Assembly: GCA_023269455.1 (NCBI GenBank)
Contig: JAHFTG010000016.1
Coordinates: 1-17,025, forward strand
From: Opitutaceae bacterium
GTDB lineage: Bacteria > Verrucomicrobiota > Verrucomicrobiia > Opitutales > Opitutaceae
DNA length: 17,025 bases
Direction of reading: 5' to 3'
Positions within the stretch are counted from its first letter, which is position 1. Each line of letters starts with the position of its first letter. The position numbers were made by a program, and so were the translations under genes. Below the pieces are notes generated by a model. The model saw only the letters and a program-made list of their open reading frames with translations, did no database searches and was not told the DNA's origin. Shown here piece by piece: positions 13,436 to 17,025 of this stretch.

Positions 13436-13447
13436 AAAGCAGAGTGA

Positions 13448-13693
13448 TTATTTTGAACGAACGGGCGCGGGAACAGCGTCCGGGGTGGCGCTGGCCGCGG
13501 CGCGGCGAGCGATAAGGGTGTCGGTCATGGCCTTGACGAGGACCGACCAGAACCAACGAAAAAGAAGCGCTCCGGCCAGACAGCCGAAGGCGGCGTCGCG
13601 CAACACGAGATCGAAAGCCCGATCGGCGGAAAGGCCGGCCACGCCGGCGAGGACGAATCCGGCGAAACCGCCGGCGAGGAATACAAATTTCAT
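13448..13693 (-). CDS. Small two-helix membrane protein between flhF and fliA
   Basis: 81 residues. The ATG overlaps the flhF TGA (ATGA), so it is translationally coupled and almost certainly real. Two hydrophobic helices are visible, about residues 3-21 (FVFLAGGFAGFVLAGVAG) and about 34-54 (AAFGCLAGALLFRWFWSVLV), separated by a short polar loop with an Asp-Arg pattern. The tail is Ala/Pro/Arg-rich and probably cytoplasmic, giving an N-in/C-in hairpin. It occupies the place of flhG (MinD-like ATPase) in many flhF-flhG-fliA clusters but shows no relation to it. I do not recognise the family; a basal-body or pole-positioning accessory role is only inferred from position. Confidence 0.72.
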   Translation of the reverse strand: MKFVFLAGGFAGFVLAGVAGLSADRAFDLVLRDAAFGCLAGALLFRWFWSVLVKAMTDTLIARRAAASATPDAVPAPVRSK

Positions 13694-14790
13694 GAGAGGT
13701 GCGGCGTGCCGGAGCCGGGAAGGGTTTTGCGAAGGATCGCGCCCACGACGTCCTCATCCATGTCGCCCGTGAGACCGGGACCGGTGGAGAGGAAGAGCGG
13801 AGAAAGTTCTCCATCGATGAGAAAATCCCAGAGTTTCCCCCAGTGGCTCAACTCATCGAGGTGCGTAAAAACCAGATGGGTCGCGCCCATATCGCGGCCC
13901 GCCGCATAGGCGTCACGCAGCATGGCCAGATCGTAGGCGGCGTTCAGCACGAGCACTCGGCCGTCGATTTTTTCTGCGTCAAGGAATCGGGCGGCCGCAC
14001 GGTTTTCGACACGGGTTCGGGCCGAGAGCGCCGGCATGTCCATGTAAATGAAATCTCCGGCCGCCGGCTCCATGGGCATGCCCGGCGTCACATGTTCGAG
14101 GCAGAGTCCCAGCGCCTCGCAAAAAACCGCCAGGCCATCGGCCGGGTTGGGCCGGTCGAATTCCGTCTTCACCACGCGGCCAGTGCGGCGGCGCGAGAAG
14201 ACGTCGCGCGCGAGCCACTTGCACAGCGCCGTGGTGCGACCCACGCCCGGCGTCCCCAAAAAAGCGGTGCGCTCCGGCAGGAGGCGTTGCGTTTTCCGCG
14301 TCGCGGCTTGGCGCAAGGCGGTGCCCACATCGACCAGCGAGTGATGCAGCGGCCTGCGTGCCGCGCCCGAAAGCGCCGAAGCGCCTTCCAACCGGCCGAT
14401 CAATGCAGGAGAAAAACCGGAGCGTTTCAGTAAATCCGGCAGGGCCACCGGCACATCACGCCGATCCAGCGGGGCGCGATCGGACATCTCGTTCATCCTT
14501 TCCGGATTCTCAGATGTGTATGGGATCACCCCTGTGATCACGCCCGGCACGGACAGCGCGTCCGGCATTGCGGGAAGTTCTGGAATCTGCGCGATTACCT
14601 CCAGCTTGGGCCGCATGAACAACCCCGCCAGCCCTTCAGACTCCAGACGTCTCACCGAAAGCACACGGACGTTTTCACCGAGACGATCCCGAATCGTCTG
14701 CACGGCTTCTTCCGCCGATCTGACCACCAATTTGTAGGTGGAGCCCGGCTTGAGCGGGGCATTATCGGAAATAAGCGCAGGGGTTAACAT
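13690..14790 (-). CDS. flhF: FlhF-like SRP-family GTPase with degenerate nucleotide motifs
   Basis: 366 residues. FlhF sets flagellar number and place and recruits early basal-body parts. The N-terminal B domain is typical (TYKLVVRSAEEAVQTIRDRL, GENVRVLSVRRLE, 18-50), followed by a variable linker and an NG domain from about 115 (LPDLLKRSGFSPALIGRLEG). The GTPase motifs are damaged. G1 is GTPGVGRTT (179-187) with Arg185 replacing the P-loop Lys. The DTYR motif is replaced by EFDRPN (210-215). DTAGR becomes DMPAL (251-255), TKLD becomes THLD (309-312), and G5 reads STGPGLTGDMDEDV (335-348). Binding or hydrolysis of GTP is therefore doubtful. The start has an AAAGGAG at 14807-14801, the best ribosome-binding site in the window. 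It is followed without a gap by a small membrane protein rather than flhG. Confidence 0.85.
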   Translation of the reverse strand: MLTPALISDNAPLKPGSTYKLVVRSAEEAVQTIRDRLGENVRVLSVRRLESEGLAGLFMRPKLEVIAQIPELPAMPDALSVPGVITGVIPYTSENPERMNEMSDRAPLDRRDVPVALPDLLKRSGFSPALIGRLEGASALSGAARRPLHHSLVDVGTALRQAATRKTQRLLPERTAFLGTPGVGRTTALCKWLARDVFSRRRTGRVVKTEFDRPNPADGLAVFCEALGLCLEHVTPGMPMEPAAGDFIYMDMPALSARTRVENRAAARFLDAEKIDGRVLVLNAAYDLAMLRDAYAAGRDMGATHLVFTHLDELSHWGKLWDFLIDGELSPLFLSTGPGLTGDMDEDVVGAILRKTLPGSGTPHLS

Positions 14791-14800
14791 ATAACTCGCA

Positions 14801-14807
14801 CTCCTTT
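14801..14807 (-). promoter_or_regulatory. Shine-Dalgarno of flhF (AAAGGAG)
   Basis: On the minus strand AAAGGAG lies 10 nt before the flhF ATG. It is the only strong match to the anti-Shine-Dalgarno in the window and supports the chosen start at 14790. A transcript must begin upstream of 14807 to carry it. Confidence 0.7.
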
Positions 14808-14808
14808 A

Positions 14809-14824
14809 GCTCTGCGTGTGCCAA
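14809..14824 (-). promoter_or_regulatory. Sigma-54-like element upstream of flhF
   Basis: The minus strand reads TTGGCACACGCAGAGC, with GG and GC exactly 10 bp apart as in TGGCAC-N5-TTGCA. The -24 half is excellent; the -12 half keeps only GC. A start 12 nt after the GC (about 14797) would leave the AAAGGAG out of the mRNA, which argues against it. Confidence 0.2.
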
Positions 14825-14850
14825 GAGATTTGATTGAATCGCTAACACTT

Positions 14851-14871
14851 AATTATAAATTATTTATAATT
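14851..14871. promoter_or_regulatory. AT-only inverted repeat with a perfect -10 box upstream of flhF
   Basis: Arms AATTATAAA (14851-14859) and TTTATAATT (14863-14871) around TTA form a perfect 9-bp dyad. On the minus strand it contains TATAAT (14857-14852), a perfect sigma-70 -10 hexamer, about 60 nt before the flhF ATG; no good -35 lies 16-18 bp upstream. Transcription from about 14845 would give a leader of about 55 nt carrying the AAAGGAG. Confidence 0.4.
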
Positions 14872-14972
14872 TTTTATTTCTACAATCACCTCCATCAGAT
14901 CTCTCACTAGAAACTCGCGGCAGAAAATGCCGGGGCTCGATATCAGCAACTCTTCCGCCTCCAAACACGAAG

Positions 14973-15000
14973 AAGCCCGCCCAAATATCCGGGCGGGCTT
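14973..15000 (-). terminator. Rho-independent terminator after flhA
   Basis: AAGCCCGCCC (14973-14982) and GGGCGGGCTT (14991-15000) form a perfect 10-bp GC-rich stem with an 8-nt loop, 33 nt downstream of the flhA stop. The U-tract is weak on the minus strand (CTTCTTC) and stronger on the plus strand (TTTTT), so termination of flhA may be partial. It separates the flhA unit from the flhF-csrA unit. Confidence 0.75.
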
Positions 15001-15032
15001 TTTCATTAAAAAGTCTGCGCGCAAAACGATCT

Positions 15033-17025
15033 TCAAGCTGCACGCGGCATCACCAACGCAGGCGGAGTGATGATCCCGATGTTTTCAATTTCCGTGGACG
15101 ACGGCAGCTCCTGGTAGGCCAGCACCACCAACCGGGGAAAGGACGGTTCGAGAAAACGCTTCAGCGGCAACCGTATCTCTGCCCCCGTCACAAGCACGGG
15201 TGTGAGGCCCGCCTGGGTGAGTTCGGCCGCGCGGGCATTCAGCTCTTCAAGCAAATGCCGGCCAGTCAACGGATCGATCGCCAGCCCCACCTCGCTGGGT
15301 GTGCGGTGGATTTTCGTTGCGATCAATTGCTCCAGACGCGGATCCAGCGTCGCGGCCTTAATCACGCCGGAGCGACACTCCAGCTCGGGCACAAAGTAGA
15401 GCCCCAGCCGGCGACGGATCAGCTCGCTCAAGTCGTCGGGATTCTTCGTCTGTCCCGCGAAATCACCGATGCCTTCAAGAATCAGCGGCAGGTTGATGAT
15501 GGAAACATTCTCGCGCAGCAGATTCTGCAGCACGCGTTGAATGATACCCAAGTTAACAAGATCGGGCAGCAGCTCGGAAATAAGCGCCGGATGCGACTCC
15601 TTGAGATGATCCATGAGCATCTGCACGTCCTGACGACCGAGCAGCAGATGGGCGACGCCCTTGAGCGCCTCGGAGACGTGGGTGATCATCACCGAAGACG
15701 GATCGACCACCGTGTAGCCGTTAAGCTCGGCCGAGTTCCTTTCATTCTCGTCGATCCAGACCGCCTCGAGGCCGAATACCGGTTCGCGCGCGGGCAGGCC
15801 GCGCAGCTTCACGGTGCTTCCCGCGACATTCATCGCCATCGAGCGGCCGGGCTGGACTTGGCCGCGCGCGATGGACTTTCCGCGCAGCAGGAATCGGTAT
15901 TCGTTCGACTCCAACTCAAGATTGTCGCGCACCGAAATGGGCGGCACGAGAATGCCCTTTTCACGGGCCAGGGTTTTCCGCACACCTGTGATGCGCGAAA
16001 GCAGGTCGCCGCCCTGCTTCGCGTCGGCCAGCGGAAGCAATCCGTAGCCGATTTCAATGGCGAACACGTCGAGCTCGATGAGTTTTCTAAACTCTTCGGT
16101 GAGCCCGCCGGCTTTTGCGCCACCGGCGGCGCCATCCTTGCCCGTGCCACCCTTGGCCCCTTTGCCAAGCGCGGGCGCGGAGGACTCGACTTTCGCCGCG
16201 GCGGTCGCGTCCTCGGCCTCCTGTTTCTTCATGATACGCGCCACATAATAGGCCAGTCCCGCTAACGCCAGAAATGGGAACGCCGGCATGCCCGGCATGA
16301 TGCCGAAGACGGCCAGCATTCCGGCCGCGATCATGATTGCTCGTGGATAACGCGTCAGTTGACCACCGATCTGCTCGCCCAAGTTTCCGTTGCCGGAGGC
16401 GCGGGTGACCAGCAGGCCCGCCGCCACCGAAACGATCAGCGCGGGAATCTGGGAAACCAGCCCGTCACCGATGGACAGTAGCGTGAACTTCGCCGCCGCT
16501 TCCGTGAGCGAAAGCCCCATCTGAAACGCGCCGATCGCGAAGCCGCCCACGATGTTCACCACCGTGATCAGGATGCCCGCGATGGCGTCGCCACGCACAA
16601 ACTTCGAGGCGCCGTCCATCGCACCGTAGAAGTCGGCCTCCTTCTGGACCTTCACGCGTCGCGTCGTGGCGGTCAGCTCGTCGATGATGCCCGCGTTCAA
16701 CTCGGCATCGATGGCCATCTGTTTGCCAGGCATCGCATCCAACGTGAAACGCGCGCTCACCTCCGCGATGCGCCCGGCGCCCTTCGTGATGACCACGAAG
16801 TTGATCACGATCAGAATCAGGAAAACCACAAAGCCCACGATGTAGTTTCCCTGGATCACGAAACGCCCGAACGACTCGATGATGTGTCCTGCGTGCCCCT
16901 GCGTAAGGATCAGACGCGTCGAACAGATATTAAGCGCCAGCCGGTAAAGCGTGAGCCCCAGCAGCAGCACGGGGAATCCCGAAAACTCGGACGGATCCTT
17001 CACATAGACGACGATGAGCAGCACC
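15033..17025 (-). CDS. flhA: FlhA flagellar export gate protein (N-terminus cut by window edge)
   Basis: 663 residues are visible; about 30-45 N-terminal residues lie beyond the right edge (the first codon here is an internal Val, not a start). FlhA forms the nonameric ring of the flagellar type III secretion gate and docks substrate-chaperone complexes. Membrane helices run to about residue 265. The FHIPEP signature is clear: IAEVSARFTLDAMPGKQMAI (87-106), then YGAMDGASKFVRGDAIAGIL (133-152). A Gly/Ala/Lys-rich linker (about 270-308) leads to the cytoplasmic domain with FLLRGKSIARGQVQPGRS and NGYTVVDPSSVMITHVSE (the FlhA 'G..vvd...v..TH..E' motif). It ends ...EIRLPLKRFLEPSFPRLVVL and AYQELPSS. 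A terminator follows. Confidence 0.98.
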   Translation of the reverse strand, partial: VLLIVVYVKDPSEFSGFPVLLLGLTLYRLALNICSTRLILTQGHAGHIIESFGRFVIQGNYIVGFVVFLILIVINFVVITKGAGRIAEVSARFTLDAMPGKQMAIDAELNAGIIDELTATTRRVKVQKEADFYGAMDGASKFVRGDAIAGILITVVNIVGGFAIGAFQMGLSLTEAAAKFTLLSIGDGLVSQIPALIVSVAAGLLVTRASGNGNLGEQIGGQLTRYPRAIMIAAGMLAVFGIMPGMPAFPFLALAGLAYYVARIMKKQEAEDATAAAKVESSAPALGKGAKGGTGKDGAAGGAKAGGLTEEFRKLIELDVFAIEIGYGLLPLADAKQGGDLLSRITGVRKTLAREKGILVPPISVRDNLELESNEYRFLLRGKSIARGQVQPGRSMAMNVAGSTVKLRGLPAREPVFGLEAVWIDENERNSAELNGYTVVDPSSVMITHVSEALKGVAHLLLGRQDVQMLMDHLKESHPALISELLPDLVNLGIIQRVLQNLLRENVSIINLPLILEGIGDFAGQTKNPDDLSELIRRRLGLYFVPELECRSGVIKAATLDPRLEQLIATKIHRTPSEVGLAIDPLTGRHLLEELNARAAELTQAGLTPVLVTGAEIRLPLKRFLEPSFPRLVVLAYQELPSSTEIENIGIITPPALVMPRAA

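Noticed and set aside
15255..16265. 336-codon plus-strand frame opposite flhA
   Set aside because: It is a shadow of the flhA cytoplasmic domain, with no motif of its own.
1..17025. CRISPR array, tRNA/rRNA, insertion sequence or prophage
   Set aside because: I saw no regularly spaced repeats, no RNA gene signatures, and no transposase, integrase or phage-like proteins on either strand.

Overview
The window is almost entirely a flagellar gene cluster on the minus strand of a GC-rich (roughly 60%) diderm bacterium. FlgH, FlgI and FlgA imply L and P rings, hence an outer membrane. The gene order, near-absence of Shine-Dalgarno sequences and protein style point to Verrucomicrobiota, most likely Opitutaceae; this lineage call is an inference from memory of such genomes, not from a search.

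Right to left in transcription order: flhA (truncated by the right edge, export gate) ends at 15033, followed by a hairpin terminator. A 242-nt gap with AT-rich promoter-like sequence precedes a tightly packed run: flhF (SRP-type GTPase homologue with decayed GTPase motifs), an 81-aa membrane protein, fliA (sigma-28), motA, motB, an 80-aa cysteine-rich protein, flgF, flgG, flgA, flgH, flgI, flgJ, flgN, flgK, flgL, fliW and csrA. Most junctions are short (overlap to 36 nt). The wider gaps are fliA-motA (86 nt, with a good sigma-28-like promoter), the 80-aa gene to flgF (176 nt, with a palindrome inside a promoter-like sequence) and flgF-flgG (59 nt). The run therefore looks like one operon with internal promoters.

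Together the genes encode the export gate, the late-class sigma factor, the stator, proximal and distal rod, both bushing rings and their helper, rod assembly (FlgJ), the hook-filament junction proteins with a chaperone (FlgN), and the FliW-CsrA switch that couples flagellin level to translation in other bacteria. Flagellin, hook, basal-body switch genes, flgM and flhG are not in the window.

Downstream of csrA is a 400-bp non-coding stretch with dyads and short repeats, then phoH (PIN plus PhoH ATPase, unrelated to motility), a bidirectional terminator, an extragenic inverted-repeat element, and at the left edge the tail of a convergent plus-strand membrane-protein gene.

I see no CRISPR array, tRNA, rRNA, transposon or phage gene. 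The points most worth following up are the degenerate FlhF, the two small uncharacterised genes coupled to flhF and motB, a FlgH without a lipobox, and the sigma-28-like promoter with a very short motA leader.
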